The notes under the pieces are model-generated. The model ran no database searches. It was not told where the DNA came from and saw only the letters and a program-made list of their open reading frames with translations. The position numbers and the translations under genes are program-made. Shown in pieces: positions 17,363 through 27,631 of a DNA stretch of 64,000 nt (the first letter of the stretch is position 1; each line of letters begins with the position of its first letter). Where the stretch lies: NCBI RefSeq assembly GCF_029892425.1, contig NZ_JARXWB010000020.1:1-64000 (forward strand), written 5' to 3'. Source of the DNA: Bradyrhizobium sp. BR13661 (GTDB lineage: Bacteria; Pseudomonadota; Alphaproteobacteria; Rhizobiales; Xanthobacteraceae).

Positions 17363-18210
17363 AACGTCTCATCATCCCAATCGCCTTGTCCCTCACGCTT
17401 GCAGGCCCAGTCCTGGCGCTGCAACAGCCGTCACCGGGTCAGCATGACGCCCGCGTGCGCACTGTCACCTATGACCCAACCAACGTCGTCCGGGTCAACG
17501 GGGTCATTCGCGCGTCGACCCAGGTCATGTTTGGTGACGATGAAGAGGTCGCCCATGTCGCGATCGGCGATTCAGTTGCATGGGAGGTCGCGCCCGCTGG
17601 CTCGATCCTGTTTCTCAAGCCGCGTGAGAAGCACCCGCCCACCAATCTTCAGGTCGTCACCACACGCGCGGATGGCCGAAAGCGCTCCTATCAGTTTGAG
17701 CTGTCGATCGCCGAGACCACGTTGGCCGACAGCTACTTCGTCGTTCGCTTCGCCTATCCTGGCGACGAGATCGAACGACGGCGCACGGAGGCAGCCGCCC
17801 GCAGCGTTGAGCGGGAAGGGGCTCTGATCGACCAGACCTTTGATCTTCATCATGCCTATGGTGCACGGAACTGGCGTTTTTCGGCCCAAGGCTCCGTCGA
17901 TCTCGAGCCTGAAGCCGTCTTCGACGACGGCAAGGAGACCACCTTTCGCTTTGCAGGCAACCGCGAAGTCCCAGCGATTTACCTGATCAATTCTGATGGC
18001 TCGGAAAGCCTGGTGCCAAAGGATGTCCGCGGCGAACTTGTGGTCGTCCATGCCACAGCCCGCGAGTTTCGGCTGCGCAAAGGGGCCGTGGTGCTCTGCA
18101 TCTTCAATGAAGCTTTCGACCCGGTTGGGATCAATCCCGGCACGAACACCACAAGTCCCTCGATTGAGCGGCGCGCCAGGAAGTCAGCTCCAGCCGTAAA
18201 ACCCCGATAG
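17359..18210 (+). CDS. virB9: VirB9/TrbG outer-membrane core protein
   Basis: This 283-aa secreted protein has a signal peptide to about residue 20 and an N-terminal domain 'DPTNVVRVNGVIRASTQVMFGDDE' (broken) with 'FLKPREKHPPTNL'. The C-terminal VirB9 domain shows 'FDDGKETTFRFAGNREVPAIYL' and 'VHATAREFRLRKGAVVLCIFNEAF' in broken form. VirB9 joins VirB7 and VirB10 in the core complex. The ATG at 17359 overlaps the virB8 stop; the longer frame to 17242 lies within virB8. Confidence 0.9.
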   Translation: MKRLIIPIALSLTLAGPVLALQQPSPGQHDARVRTVTYDPTNVVRVNGVIRASTQVMFGDDEEVAHVAIGDSVAWEVAPAGSILFLKPREKHPPTNLQVVTTRADGRKRSYQFELSIAETTLADSYFVVRFAYPGDEIERRRTEAAARSVEREGALIDQTFDLHHAYGARNWRFSAQGSVDLEPEAVFDDGKETTFRFAGNREVPAIYLINSDGSESLVPKDVRGELVVVHATAREFRLRKGAVVLCIFNEAFDPVGINPGTNTTSPSIERRARKSAPAVKPR

Positions 18211-18221
18211 GCCGATCCGAT

Positions 18222-19367
18222 ATGACCGAACTGCATAACGAAACAATCGAAGGCGATCGCGGCATAACCCCGGTCGGCCAAGCCGACCACGCACGGACGA
18301 CGATGCTCAAGCGCGGATTTGGCGCGCTCGGGCTCACCGCTTTCGCTTTTCTCATCATATGGAGCACATGGAAAGGCGATAAGCCGCTCAACGACTCCGG
18401 TCGCAAGCTTATGATCCGCCAGGCGGCCGCGTTCGAGCCGGCCACGGAGGCGCCCGCCGCTCCACTGACCACAGCTTCCATTCCAGCCGCAACGATCACA
18501 GCTTCGCCGGCGGCCGCCCCGCCTGTACCAGATCAGATGCTCGAAAGCGCTCGTCGCGCGCCGGTCCTGGCCTACAACCGGCCGGTCTCGACCGGACGTG
18601 CAGCCCACACCGGCCTTGCGGGAACCGGCGCTACTGATCCATATGCCTTTGGACGGGCGGAGCCGCCGAATGAGCTGGCCGACAAGCTTAAGCCGACGGC
18701 GATCGAAGGCGTCCGCGCCGCGCGGCTTCCCAACCGAAATCTGCTGGTGACGCAGGGCACGTCCATTCCATGTGTACTGGAGACGGCCATGTCGTCGGAC
18801 GTCGCAGGCTTCGTATCCTGCGTCGTGATGCGGGACGTCATCTCCGATTCCGGCAACGTGGTACTTATGGAAAAAGGCACCCAGGTGGTCGGCGAATACC
18901 GCGGCAATGTTAGACGCGGTTCAAAGCGCATGTTCGTTCTCTGGTCCCGTGCCAAGACCCCGACGGGAGTCATCGTCGCACTCGCCTCTCCGGCCACAGA
19001 TGCGCTTGGCCGGGCGGGGTTTGACGGCGACATCGACACGCATTTCTGGGAGCGATTTGGGTCGGCGCTGCTGCTCTCGGTCGTGGGGGATGCAGGATCT
19101 ATCGCGCGTCAGCAGCTTCAGGACAGCTCGATCCAGATCAACAATACCACTGGCTCAGCAAATACCGCCGCTGGCATTGCTGTTGAGCAATCGATCAATA
19201 TTCCCCCAACACTGAACAAAAACCAGGGCGAACTGGTCAATATCTTCGTTGCGAGAGACCTTGATTTCTCGTCGGTCTATCAACTGAAGCGGGTTGAAAC
19301 ACGGAGCCAGATCTTCGACCGCACGGTCGGCGGCGCGGCCGTGGGCCCAGCAGAGATCACGAAATGA
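18222..19367 (+). CDS. virB10: VirB10/TrbI core protein
   Basis: This 381-aa protein has a cytoplasmic N-terminus, one membrane helix (about residues 31-47), a proline/alanine-rich periplasmic linker (about 70-115), and a C-terminal TrbI domain. The TrbI domain contains 'QGTSIPCVLETAMSSDVAGF', 'LMEKGTQVVGEYRG' and 'RFGSALLLSVVGDAG'. VirB10 spans both membranes and relays ATP-driven signals to the outer pore. It starts 11 bp after virB9 and overlaps virB11 by four bases. Confidence 0.9.
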   Translation: MTELHNETIEGDRGITPVGQADHARTTMLKRGFGALGLTAFAFLIIWSTWKGDKPLNDSGRKLMIRQAAAFEPATEAPAAPLTTASIPAATITASPAAAPPVPDQMLESARRAPVLAYNRPVSTGRAAHTGLAGTGATDPYAFGRAEPPNELADKLKPTAIEGVRAARLPNRNLLVTQGTSIPCVLETAMSSDVAGFVSCVVMRDVISDSGNVVLMEKGTQVVGEYRGNVRRGSKRMFVLWSRAKTPTGVIVALASPATDALGRAGFDGDIDTHFWERFGSALLLSVVGDAGSIARQQLQDSSIQINNTTGSANTAAGIAVEQSINIPPTLNKNQGELVNIFVARDLDFSSVYQLKRVETRSQIFDRTVGGAAVGPAEITK

Positions 19368-20395
19368 CACAGGCCACATCAATCGAGCAGAATGGCGGCC
19401 GTTTGGTGCTGGCCCGCTATCTTGAGCCGCTGAACCGCTATCTAGCCGACGAATCCCTGACTGAGATCGTGGTCAATCGGCCCGGCGAAGTCTTTGTGGA
19501 AGGGCCCGAGGGCTGGAGCCGACATGCGGAGGCAGCGCTCACATACGATTACCTCTCTCACCTTGCGACCGCCGCTGCCGGGCATACGCGCCAAGATGTC
19601 GGACCAGAATTTCCCGTGGTGTCGACGAGCCTGATCGGGGAAGAGCGCTGCCAGATCGTGGTGCCGCCGGCCGTCCCGACCGGTCTGGTCAGCCTCACGA
19701 TCCGTAAGCCGTCGAAACTGACCATGAACCTGGTCGCCCTCGAGCAGACGAAGCTGTTTGACGAGATCCGATCAGCCGGGGATGACCTCCATCCGGACGA
19801 GCACCGGTTACTCGCTCTGAAAGAAGCCGGTCTCTGGCGTGAATTCCTGGAGCTTGCGGTGAGGACGCGCCGCAATATCCTGATCTCGGGGGCGACCGGA
19901 TCAGGAAAGACGACGCTCTCCAAAGCGTTGATCGCGGCTATCCCGGCGCATGAGCGGCTCATCACCATTGAGGACACCATCGAGCTCGCGATCCCCCATG
20001 AGAATTCTGTTCGACTACTCTATGCCAAAGACGGGCAGGGCGTTGCCAAGATCGGGCCCCGTGAGCTTCTGGAATCGACTCTCCGCATGAGGCCCGACCG
20101 GATCCTGTTACAGGAACTACGGGATGGCACGGCCTTTTTCTACCTCAGAAACGTCAATTCAGGGCATCCGGGGTCGATCACCACCGTTCACGCCGATAGC
20201 GCGCGGCTCGCCTTCGAACAAATGACCCTTCTGGTGAAAGAGAGCGCGGAAGGACGAGATCTCCATCGCGACGACATCCGCTCGCTGTTGCTTCACTTGG
20301 TCGATGTCGTCGTCCAAATGCAGAAGCGCGACGGCCGCTACCGTATCTCTGAGATCTATTATGATCCCATCCGCAAACGCGATCACGCCCGCTAA
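19364..20395 (+). CDS. virB11: VirB11 traffic ATPase
   Basis: This 343-aa hexameric AAA-type ATPase of the PulE/VirB11 family carries Walker A 'SGATGSGKTTL' (about residue 175), an Asp box 'ITIEDTIEL', a Walker B-like region 'MRPDRILLQELRDG' and the His box 'GHPGSITTVHAD'. It supplies energy for pilus assembly and DNA passage from the cytoplasmic face. The last 35 bases overlap the virD4 gene in another frame. Confidence 0.9.
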   Translation: MTQATSIEQNGGRLVLARYLEPLNRYLADESLTEIVVNRPGEVFVEGPEGWSRHAEAALTYDYLSHLATAAAGHTRQDVGPEFPVVSTSLIGEERCQIVVPPAVPTGLVSLTIRKPSKLTMNLVALEQTKLFDEIRSAGDDLHPDEHRLLALKEAGLWREFLELAVRTRRNILISGATGSGKTTLSKALIAAIPAHERLITIEDTIELAIPHENSVRLLYAKDGQGVAKIGPRELLESTLRMRPDRILLQELRDGTAFFYLRNVNSGHPGSITTVHADSARLAFEQMTLLVKESAEGRDLHRDDIRSLLLHLVDVVVQMQKRDGRYRISEIYYDPIRKRDHAR

Positions 20396-22307
20396 GGCCG
20401 CGCGTGGTACGGCGCTCGCACTTTGCGCCGGAGCGCTCTTTCTGCTGGTCGCCTCAAACGTCCTGCTGCTCGGGCTCCGGGTTCACGACGGCGGATTTCA
20501 TTGGATCGAGATCGCGAGCGGCTGGCCCCGCTATGGCACCGACCCACGGTTCGACCGCTGGCTGACGCTCTCCACTCTCGCCGGCACAATCGCGGTCTTT
20601 GGCCTCCTCGGTTTCCTCCTCCGGCAGCGACCGTTGCCGCTCCATGGCAAGGCGCGTTTTGCGACCGAGAAAGAGATCAAGGCTGCGGGTCTCCGATCCA
20701 AAGATGGCATTCTGCTTGGGCGTAAGGACGGCGCGATGCTCTGCTTTGGTGGATCGGAACATGTCCTGGTCTATGCACCAACCCGGGCAGGCAAAGGAGT
20801 TGGCTATGTCATTCCGAATCTTCTGAACTGGGCGGATTCGGTTGTCGTGCTGGACGTCAAAAAGGAGAACTGGCAAAGATCGGCAGGTTTCCGCGCAGCC
20901 CACGGGCAAGCCGTCCACCTATTCGACCCGCTCGATGAAAACGGTTATACGGCACGATATAATCCTCTTGGCTACGTGCGGAGCGATCCAGCCGACCTCT
21001 ATGATGACTTGCAGCGCATCGCGGTCATGCTGTTTCCGGCCGAGAGCCGCGGAGATCCGTTCTGGTTTGAAGCTGCGCGCACAGCGTTCGTGGCAATCGG
21101 GGGCTACATTGCGGAGACACCCGGCCTGCCTCTCACGATCGGTGAAATCCTGCACCAGCTTTCTGCTGTTTCCGATGTCAAATCGCATTTTGAGAAGATC
21201 ATCGCGGCGCGAAGGTCGAGCGCTTCGCCGTTGTCGCGCTCCTGCATCACGGCATTGAATGACTTCCTAGCGGCTTCCGAAAACACCATGAATTCGGTAC
21301 GCAAGACCGTGACAGCAAGGCTTGGGCTCTGGCTCAACCCCCGCATCGACAACGCGACGTCGGCCAATGACTTCGACTTGCGCAAGCTGCGGCAACAGCC
21401 GATGTCGATCTATCTCGGCGTCACGCCGGACAATCTCGATCGCATGGCGCCACTTCTAAACTTGTTCTTTCAGCAGGTCGTCGATCTCAATACCCGTGAA
21501 CTGCCGGAAAACAATTCAAAGCTCAATCGCAAGGTCCTTCTCTTGCTCGACGAATTCCCAGCGCTCGGCAACGTCAACGTTCTGGCGAAATCGGTCGCGT
21601 TCGTTGCAGGGTATGGGCTCCGACTTCTCACGGTTGTCCAAAGCCCGGCGCAACTACGCGCAATCTACGGCGCCGACATCGCGCGCAACTTCATGACCAA
21701 TCATGCCGTGGAAGTCGTCTTTGCTCCGAAAGAGCAAGACGTCGCGAATGAGCTTTCGGAGCGTATCGGTTATGACACGGTGAAAGCTCGCAGCCAAAGT
21801 GGACCTAGGGGCTTTTCTGCACGATCAACGAGTCAAACAGTGTCAGAGCACCGACGAGCTCTCATGCTGCCCCAAGAATTGAAGCTGCTGCCAAGGTCCA
21901 AGGCATTCATCCTCGGAACCGCGGTCCCACCGCTGATTGCCGACAAGCTCATCTACTATGAAGATAAAGCCTTTCTTCAACGTCTGCTGCCTGCACCTGT
22001 TCAGGTTCCGTCGAAGGGAATCTCGAACGCCTTCCTAGACGCTGAGATCAAAGAGCTTCGTTCCGCAGTCGCCGAGCTTCGCGCGATATTTCGATCGCGA
22101 CCAATGACTGATGAGGAGGTGGCAGATCCTTCGACGATACCTGACAATGTCAGTTTCGATTTTGGCGGGGTCGACGTGGATCTGGAAGGCTTGTCCGAAG
22201 AAGATCTGAAAGCCTGGACCCTGAAATACATCGACGCGCAGGTCATTCAGCCGACACCTTGGGCCGGCCGCAAGCAGAAGAGTGAGCGTCATGAACGACA
22301 GGCATGA
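20361..22307 (+). CDS. virD4: VirD4/TraG type IV coupling protein
   Basis: This 648-aa protein has two N-terminal membrane helices (about residues 14-34 and 66-86). Its ATPase domain has Walker A 'YAPTRAGKGVGYVIPNLL' (about 140) and Walker B 'LLLDEFPALG' (about 395). The C-terminus is charged. Coupling proteins carry relaxase-DNA complexes to the secretion channel. The ATG at 20361 precedes the first membrane helix and overlaps virB11 by 35 bases; an in-frame start at 20304 would overlap more and adds no family sequence. The downstream LPD7 gene overlaps its end. Confidence 0.9.
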   Translation: MIPSANAITPAKAARGTALALCAGALFLLVASNVLLLGLRVHDGGFHWIEIASGWPRYGTDPRFDRWLTLSTLAGTIAVFGLLGFLLRQRPLPLHGKARFATEKEIKAAGLRSKDGILLGRKDGAMLCFGGSEHVLVYAPTRAGKGVGYVIPNLLNWADSVVVLDVKKENWQRSAGFRAAHGQAVHLFDPLDENGYTARYNPLGYVRSDPADLYDDLQRIAVMLFPAESRGDPFWFEAARTAFVAIGGYIAETPGLPLTIGEILHQLSAVSDVKSHFEKIIAARRSSASPLSRSCITALNDFLAASENTMNSVRKTVTARLGLWLNPRIDNATSANDFDLRKLRQQPMSIYLGVTPDNLDRMAPLLNLFFQQVVDLNTRELPENNSKLNRKVLLLLDEFPALGNVNVLAKSVAFVAGYGLRLLTVVQSPAQLRAIYGADIARNFMTNHAVEVVFAPKEQDVANELSERIGYDTVKARSQSGPRGFSARSTSQTVSEHRRALMLPQELKLLPRSKAFILGTAVPPLIADKLIYYEDKAFLQRLLPAPVQVPSKGISNAFLDAEIKELRSAVAELRAIFRSRPMTDEEVADPSTIPDNVSFDFGGVDVDLEGLSEEDLKAWTLKYIDAQVIQPTPWAGRKQKSERHERQA

Positions 22308-23463
22308 GGCGAGCGAGGAATTCAGCCTGGAGCGGCAACGTCGCACCGGGCCCGCGTCCGCCCGGGAAAAAGGAGACAACGATACGAGGGCAACAACGCC
22401 CAGTCAGCCTTCCTCCGCGGAGGTTACAGTTAGCACCTTTCCGGACCGTATCCGTCGAAAATATTACGTGGTGGCCAATGACGCCGGGAAAGATGGATCG
22501 GACCACGAAGCGCGGCTTTATGCCGATGAGCGGAGAGAATACCTCGCGTTCAAGGCCACCGACGATCGTCTGGTCACCCGCCTGGCTGCCGCCGAAGTGA
22601 TCCGGGACATGGTCAGAGTGGCGCAACATCGCCAATGGGAGGCGCTTCACGCTCGTGGCTCTGTCGAGTTCCGACGCGAAGCGTGGCTCGAGGCAAGCGC
22701 ACGCGGAATAAAAGTACAGGGCTATCAGCCAAACGAACTCGATCAACAGGCGCTCGCTGACCGGCGAGCCGCCTGGGATCGAGCTCACGCCCGAACCAAT
22801 GATGCCAAGGCTCGCTCGGCTGCCGACAAGTCATTGCAGGCGGATAGGCTCGATTACGACAAGGGCGTTTCTGGACGTCTGATGGAGGTCGGTTTTGGCC
22901 CGTATCGCAACCGCGCCGACGCGGAGCCGTCAACTTATGTAGCCATCGAATTGGACAATGGCCGGCGACACCAGGTCTGGGGCGTCGGCATCGTAACGGA
23001 CGTCGCAGATAGTGGCGCCAAGCCTGGTGACCGCATTTCCCTGCGTAAGGATGGGGTAGAACCCGTCATCAGGGCGATTAAGGCCATAGACGCCGCCACA
23101 GGAGTGACTGGTATTGAACGGCGCCAGATGTGGCGCAATACGTGGAGTGTAACGGTGGAGGAACGCCATGCAGACCGGCCGGCGGCCGCGCATGATTCGG
23201 ACCTGCTTGCGGCCCAGTCCCAGATTGTTGTCATCAAAAAGCTTGTCGAACGCGCTCTGCCGAACGATGAGAATGCACGCCAGAGCATCATGGCATTCGC
23301 TAAGGAGCGCATAGCCCAGCATCTGGAAAAAGGGCAATCATTTGCGCGAGCGACGGTCATCGAGCCTGTCCGCGACCGCAATAAACAATCCGTTCGCTCG
23401 AAGGAGGCACCTCTCCGAAGCCAAAGCGGCGAACGTATTGGATTGCGGGAACAAGAGCGCTAA
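22291..23463 (+). CDS. LPD7-domain conjugation-associated protein
   Basis: The product is 390 aa from the ATG at 22291 (a GTG at 22282 is possible). A large polyvalent protein-associated domain 7 is visible at about residues 60-145: 'YADERREYLAFKATDDRLVTR', broken, then 'VEFRREAWLEASARGIKVQGY'. A second region, 'PSTYVAIELDNGRRHQVWGVGI' in parts, resembles the C-terminal segments of some TraI/MobA-type relaxases and plasmid polyvalent proteins. There is no relaxase HUH motif, so this is not the nickase. It overlaps virD4 by 17 bases and closes the conjugation operon. Its role is likely accessory to DNA processing. Confidence 0.7.
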   Translation: MNDRHEASEEFSLERQRRTGPASAREKGDNDTRATTPSQPSSAEVTVSTFPDRIRRKYYVVANDAGKDGSDHEARLYADERREYLAFKATDDRLVTRLAAAEVIRDMVRVAQHRQWEALHARGSVEFRREAWLEASARGIKVQGYQPNELDQQALADRRAAWDRAHARTNDAKARSAADKSLQADRLDYDKGVSGRLMEVGFGPYRNRADAEPSTYVAIELDNGRRHQVWGVGIVTDVADSGAKPGDRISLRKDGVEPVIRAIKAIDAATGVTGIERRQMWRNTWSVTVEERHADRPAAAHDSDLLAAQSQIVVIKKLVERALPNDENARQSIMAFAKERIAQHLEKGQSFARATVIEPVRDRNKQSVRSKEAPLRSQSGERIGLREQER

Positions 23464-24637
23464 GCGCTCAATAATCCGTCGCCCAGCGACGAGTCGGACC
23501 GGTAGGCAGCTGACGTCGCTGCCAGACACTCCTGTCGCGACAATGCGGGAGGATCGACTTTTTGACGTAAATGGCTAAGATCCGTTTTCGATCGCCTTGA
23601 ACCATCATGCCGTGTTGCAGTGTCCGAACTTTCCACCTGTACTTCACGCCTGCGCCAGAAGGACGACAAGCTCAGCGCCAGTCTGAAGCCAAGGACGACA
23701 AGATGTTTGTAACCTGCGAATCCCTTGGAGACCGGCCGCGGATGGCGGGCTGTTGCTCGACAAGCCCGACACGCTCGATGAATCGATCCGGCGCCGTTCA
23801 GACATTGAAGCTCGAGCGAACAAGCCGGCGCGAATTGCCCGCGCGGGCATTGTAAGGATTTGACGACTGAGCAAGGCAAGGCGAGATGCTCGCATCGAAA
23901 GATGGGGTTGCGTCGTAATCCAGTTACTGCGAACTCTGCGGTGGCGAGAGGCCGCTGTTCAACCCAACCCAAGTGCGAAGATGATCGACGTAAACGCGAC
24001 CCGAAGATTTGATATCGCGTTGCACGAGTTAACCGAGGTCGACGCCGTCTACGCGATCTACTGCGACGAGAAAGCTTCACTCGATACGACAGGAACTGGA
24101 TGCGCAGCAGCGGATCAATCTAGGCCTGACAAAGCAGCTTCTCGATCGATCCCTTGCGCACAACAAGGCTTTCGCTCACCAGGTGCTTAGCTTACAGTAC
24201 ACGCAGCGCGCTTCGATCTTGCTGGGCTGAGGGAATACAATATCCCCAGGATGGAGCGCGATCTTATCGGAGATTTTGAGATTGCAGCTTGCGCCGGGCA
24301 AAAAGGATCGACCAGGGCCGAGTCCGGTTACGCCAGTTGGCTACTTACACTCGCTTTAAAACCGCAGATTTTTCAATCTCTTATGGCGCTGAGTGCGGGC
24401 TTACCGGTTACCCAAGAGTGGGGCCAATCAATATTTATGACGCCTTTTTGGCCGGAACCTTGCTAATTGCCAGTTGAGGGGCTAAGGAATTGCCCGGCAG
24501 ACGGTCCACCATTAGTGGTGCCGCGCAGCCATCACAACTGTCCAGAGCTCTCGAGTTTAGCCCCTAAATTCGCGAAGGACGCGGTCGCCTATTTCGGCGG
24601 TCGACTTCGCATTCCGGCGGGGGAGGCGACGTAGCAG
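23464..24637. other. Gene-poor, decayed stretch after the conjugation operon
   Basis: About 1.2 kb with only short frames on either strand (for example 71 codons at 24251-24466 and 69 codons at 23981-24190), none with a recognisable product. The local base composition is more mixed than in the operon, as expected for eroded coding DNA. The relaxase that should follow the coupling protein in many such elements is not here. Confidence 0.4.
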
Positions 24638-26362
24638 ATGCGCAATGACATCGAAACGGTAGACGCTGCACTAAAGCCGCTCCATAGCGAAGCATGGCAG
24701 GCGCTGGTGGATGGTGTTCGGGATTACAGCCCGGATCTGGTCGTTCTCGTTGCCCGCAAGATGCCGCGACTGGTCGAAGCTCTCAACCTCTCGCTCGGTG
24801 ACTACGCCGTCTGCGTCTCCGATCATGCTATCCCTTTCGTTCATCAAAACATCAAGGGAGCTCGGGTTGCCATCGTCGACGATATCTGGAACGTCGGCAC
24901 AACGATGTTGCGCGCGCGCGATCGCGTGCTGCTCGCAGCCCCACGAGAGGTCCAGCTCTTCGCGCTGGCGGCTAAAAACGCCGAGACCGCCCTCGAGTCT
25001 GGTGTGAATTTGGCGCTTCCACGCTCCTTGCCAGCGGAGCGGCATCGCATTCTCGTTGATGCCGTTCCTCGCGCGCTGCGCTGCGTTGCGAAACCCTACG
25101 ACGTCGACTTTCCTATTGTCCCGTGCACAATTCGGGCGCCGTTCAGTTCCTGGCACACATGTTGGCAATGGCTGAGCGACAAGTTCGGCGATTTCGTTCA
25201 CAGCACGGTAGATGATGCTCAGCTCAAGGCGGGTGTCGCCCGCGCCAGCATCAATCTGCCGCGCGTCGGTGGCTGGACGCTGAAGGCGCGTTTGTATTTT
25301 GATTTCAAGACCGGTTCCTGCAACTTTGTCCCAATGGCGCTGGCACCAAGTCTGTCCCTTGCAAACGATTACCCGAAAGGCTCATTCTCGAGGGCTCTTT
25401 TTGACGCGGTCTCAAATACCCTTGAGAAACAACAATCGCCAGCGCAAGACTTGGATCCCGAGAACAAGGACGGTGTCGCTCGCGTCAACACATTCTGCGA
25501 CTCTGTCCTTATCTCCGATGCTTTCCTTGAATTGTGCTCCGGGTTGCTTCAGAAGCAGTCGCTTGAGCCATTCTCGGTCAGCGATTTCGGCATTCAATTT
25601 GGGCCAGCCGCACGAAAGCGATGCGAGGAGATTGCTAAGTGCGATTTCCGACAAATTACCTATGCTGAACTAGAAACGCATTTCGGTAGCGAGATACGAA
25701 GCACGCCTGCCCCATCATTTTTGGTGGAAGAGCCGGCTATAGCTCATCGCTGCCGGGAGTTTTTAAGCCAAGGGTTGTCCAGGTTTGGTCTGGATGCTCT
25801 GATCCAGGATCTTGCCCGCGCTGTGGGTGCGGATGACCCTGACGCCTACTCTTTGTCTCGTCCGTACAGCGCGGATGAAATCAAGAGTGATCCATACCTG
25901 CGACTGAGGCTTGGATTCACATACGAAGAAATCGTTCAGCTTTTCCGCAAGCACTATTCTGACGTATGGCATCCGTCTCGGCTGCCTGAGCTGATCGTCA
26001 GCGATTTGCTAGATACCTTCATTGATCACGGCGCCATAGTGCCGACGTTTACGTTGCATCCAGACAAATGCACTCGCGTGTACCGCAAGGGCGAGGCAAA
26101 TCCACGTTGGGACGATGAGTTAACCCGTCTCCTTTTCACGCTCAAGAAAATGCCAGAGGTGGAGCGGACAGAGGTCCTTGAAGGAGGGCGCACTCGGATA
26201 GCAAAGATCAACGCAATACTCGCGCTGTCAGGAGCCTATGACACAGCGCTGACCACGGGCGCGCTCGAGCGCGGCAACGTCGGTATGTTGCTAAACAGTG
26301 TAGTAGAGCGGGAGGGTACGGAGCTGACCGGGCTCATGCGCCGTTTCGGTTTGTTGAACTAG
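24638..26362 (+). CDS. Phosphoribosyltransferase-like protein with a long unknown C-terminus
   Basis: This 574-aa protein has an N-terminal type I phosphoribosyltransferase-like fold. 'DLVVLVARKMPRLVEAL' (about 33-49) resembles the first helix region, and 'VAIVDDIWNVGTTM' (77-90) matches the PRPP-binding motif (hydrophobics, D-D, G-T-T). The remaining 400 residues show no motif I can name; they are soluble and mixed alpha/beta in character. I do not recognise the full-length family. The gene ends 9 bp before the split nitrilase-fold gene, so the two form a cassette, and its codon use is less GC-biased than the virB genes. Nucleotide or PRPP chemistry coupled to a nitrilase-like partner would fit a defence or signalling system, but that is inference. 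Confidence 0.55.
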   Translation: MRNDIETVDAALKPLHSEAWQALVDGVRDYSPDLVVLVARKMPRLVEALNLSLGDYAVCVSDHAIPFVHQNIKGARVAIVDDIWNVGTTMLRARDRVLLAAPREVQLFALAAKNAETALESGVNLALPRSLPAERHRILVDAVPRALRCVAKPYDVDFPIVPCTIRAPFSSWHTCWQWLSDKFGDFVHSTVDDAQLKAGVARASINLPRVGGWTLKARLYFDFKTGSCNFVPMALAPSLSLANDYPKGSFSRALFDAVSNTLEKQQSPAQDLDPENKDGVARVNTFCDSVLISDAFLELCSGLLQKQSLEPFSVSDFGIQFGPAARKRCEEIAKCDFRQITYAELETHFGSEIRSTPAPSFLVEEPAIAHRCREFLSQGLSRFGLDALIQDLARAVGADDPDAYSLSRPYSADEIKSDPYLRLRLGFTYEEIVQLFRKHYSDVWHPSRLPELIVSDLLDTFIDHGAIVPTFTLHPDKCTRVYRKGEANPRWDDELTRLLFTLKKMPEVERTEVLEGGRTRIAKINAILALSGAYDTALTTGALERGNVGMLLNSVVEREGTELTGLMRRFGLLN

Positions 26363-26876
26363 CGGTACATCATGCAAGGCTCTGGAACCTTTAAGCCAAC
26401 TCCGGCAGATTTGGAGTTTGCTGCTTCCTGGATTGCGCTCAATCGGCTTATCACAAAATGCAAGGGCCAGGAACGCGCGACCCTGTTGCTGTCGACCTGC
26501 CGCAACGCCTATATGACGGCAAATGCATTATTCACTGAGCTTCAAGTCATCCTCGGCGACGGCAATCAGCAATTTAGCCTAAGGGCGGGCGCCGAACTCC
26601 TGATTAAGGGCAGCACTGCGGATTCCGACGAAGTCGCCCGGGTGTACCGATATGAAGTCGCCCGGGGATTCCGAGACGATGTCGCCCACCTCTCCGATTT
26701 GATCTCGCCCGGGGGCGAGGCGTTCTAGCTGCTGAGGTTCTCTGGCATTGGGCAAGCCGCACGGTCAACTGGAATCGCGGCTTGAGCTTGTTGTGTTTCT
26801 GTTGCGTTTGCTGTGGGCATGTGGGCAACGCCTTGGCGTTGTCCAAGCGCAGCGGCATGTCCACAGCGTCACGGGC

Positions 26877-27620
26877 TCAGGTCTTTCGGGCGGATTGCCG
26901 GGTTCGGCGCAGGCTCTCGCCAGTAAGGTCGAGCCGATGGGCATTGTGGACGAGGCGATCGAGCACGGCGTCGGCATAGGTAGGATCTCCAATGAGCACA
27001 TGCCACTGGTCCACGGGGAGCTGGCTGGTGACGATGGTGGAACGATGACCATAGCGATCTTCGAGGATTTCCAGGAGGTCGTGACGGGCACCAGCGTCGA
27101 GCGGCTCGAGCCCCCAGTCATCGAGGATCAGCAGATCGACACGGCCGAGCCCGCGCAATAGGCGCGGATGGCGACCGTCGCCGCGCGCGAGAGCGAGGTC
27201 ATCGAACAGCCGCGGAACACGTTGATAGAGCACGGAGCGATTGTCACGGCAGGCCTTGTGGCCGAGCGCCGAGGCGAGCCAGCTCTTGCCGACGCCGGCC
27301 GGGCCGCAGATCAGCAGGTTGGCATGGTCATCGATCCAGCGGCCCTCGACAAGCTTGGCGAACAGCGGGCGGTCGAGGCCGCGCGGGGTGCGGTAGTCGA
27401 TGTCCTCGACGCACGCTTGCTGACGCAGCTTCGCATAGCGCAGGCGGGTGGCGAGCCGCTTATCGTGGCGCAGTGATGCTTCACGTTCGAGCAGCAGCGC
27501 GAGCCATTCGGCGTGACCGAGGCTTGCGGCCTCGCCGGTTGCTTCGATATCGACGAAGGCATTGGCCATGCCGTGGAGGCCGAGGGCGTTGAGGCGGTCG
27601 AGGGTCGGATGGGTGAGCAA
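26877..27620 (-). CDS. istB: IS21 helper ATPase IstB
   Basis: This 247-aa protein starts at a TTG (27620) preceded by AGGAG at good spacing, giving the usual opening 'THPTLDRLNALGLHGMANAF' after the first two residues. Walker A 'CGPAGVGKSWLASAL' lies at about residue 105-119 and Walker B 'VDLLILDDWGLEPL' at about 165. The family length of about 250 aa is matched. IstB is an AAA+ protein that selects targets and activates the IstA transposase. The open frame upstream of 27620 overlaps istA and lacks family sequence. It lies 11 bp downstream of istA. Confidence 0.88.
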   Translation of the reverse strand: MLTHPTLDRLNALGLHGMANAFVDIEATGEAASLGHAEWLALLLEREASLRHDKRLATRLRYAKLRQQACVEDIDYRTPRGLDRPLFAKLVEGRWIDDHANLLICGPAGVGKSWLASALGHKACRDNRSVLYQRVPRLFDDLALARGDGRHPRLLRGLGRVDLLILDDWGLEPLDAGARHDLLEILEDRYGHRSTIVTSQLPVDQWHVLIGDPTYADAVLDRLVHNAHRLDLTGESLRRTRQSARKT

Positions 27621-27631
27621 GGGATGGTCTC

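Noticed and set aside
23460..24080. 206-codon minus-strand frame in the decayed stretch
   Set aside because: Arginine/serine-rich shadow composition, no start signal and no recognisable domain.
26640..26715. Repeated GTCGCCC units read as a possible CRISPR-like or minisatellite array
   Set aside because: They lie inside the ends of the IS21 element, and multiple terminal repeats are a known feature of that family.
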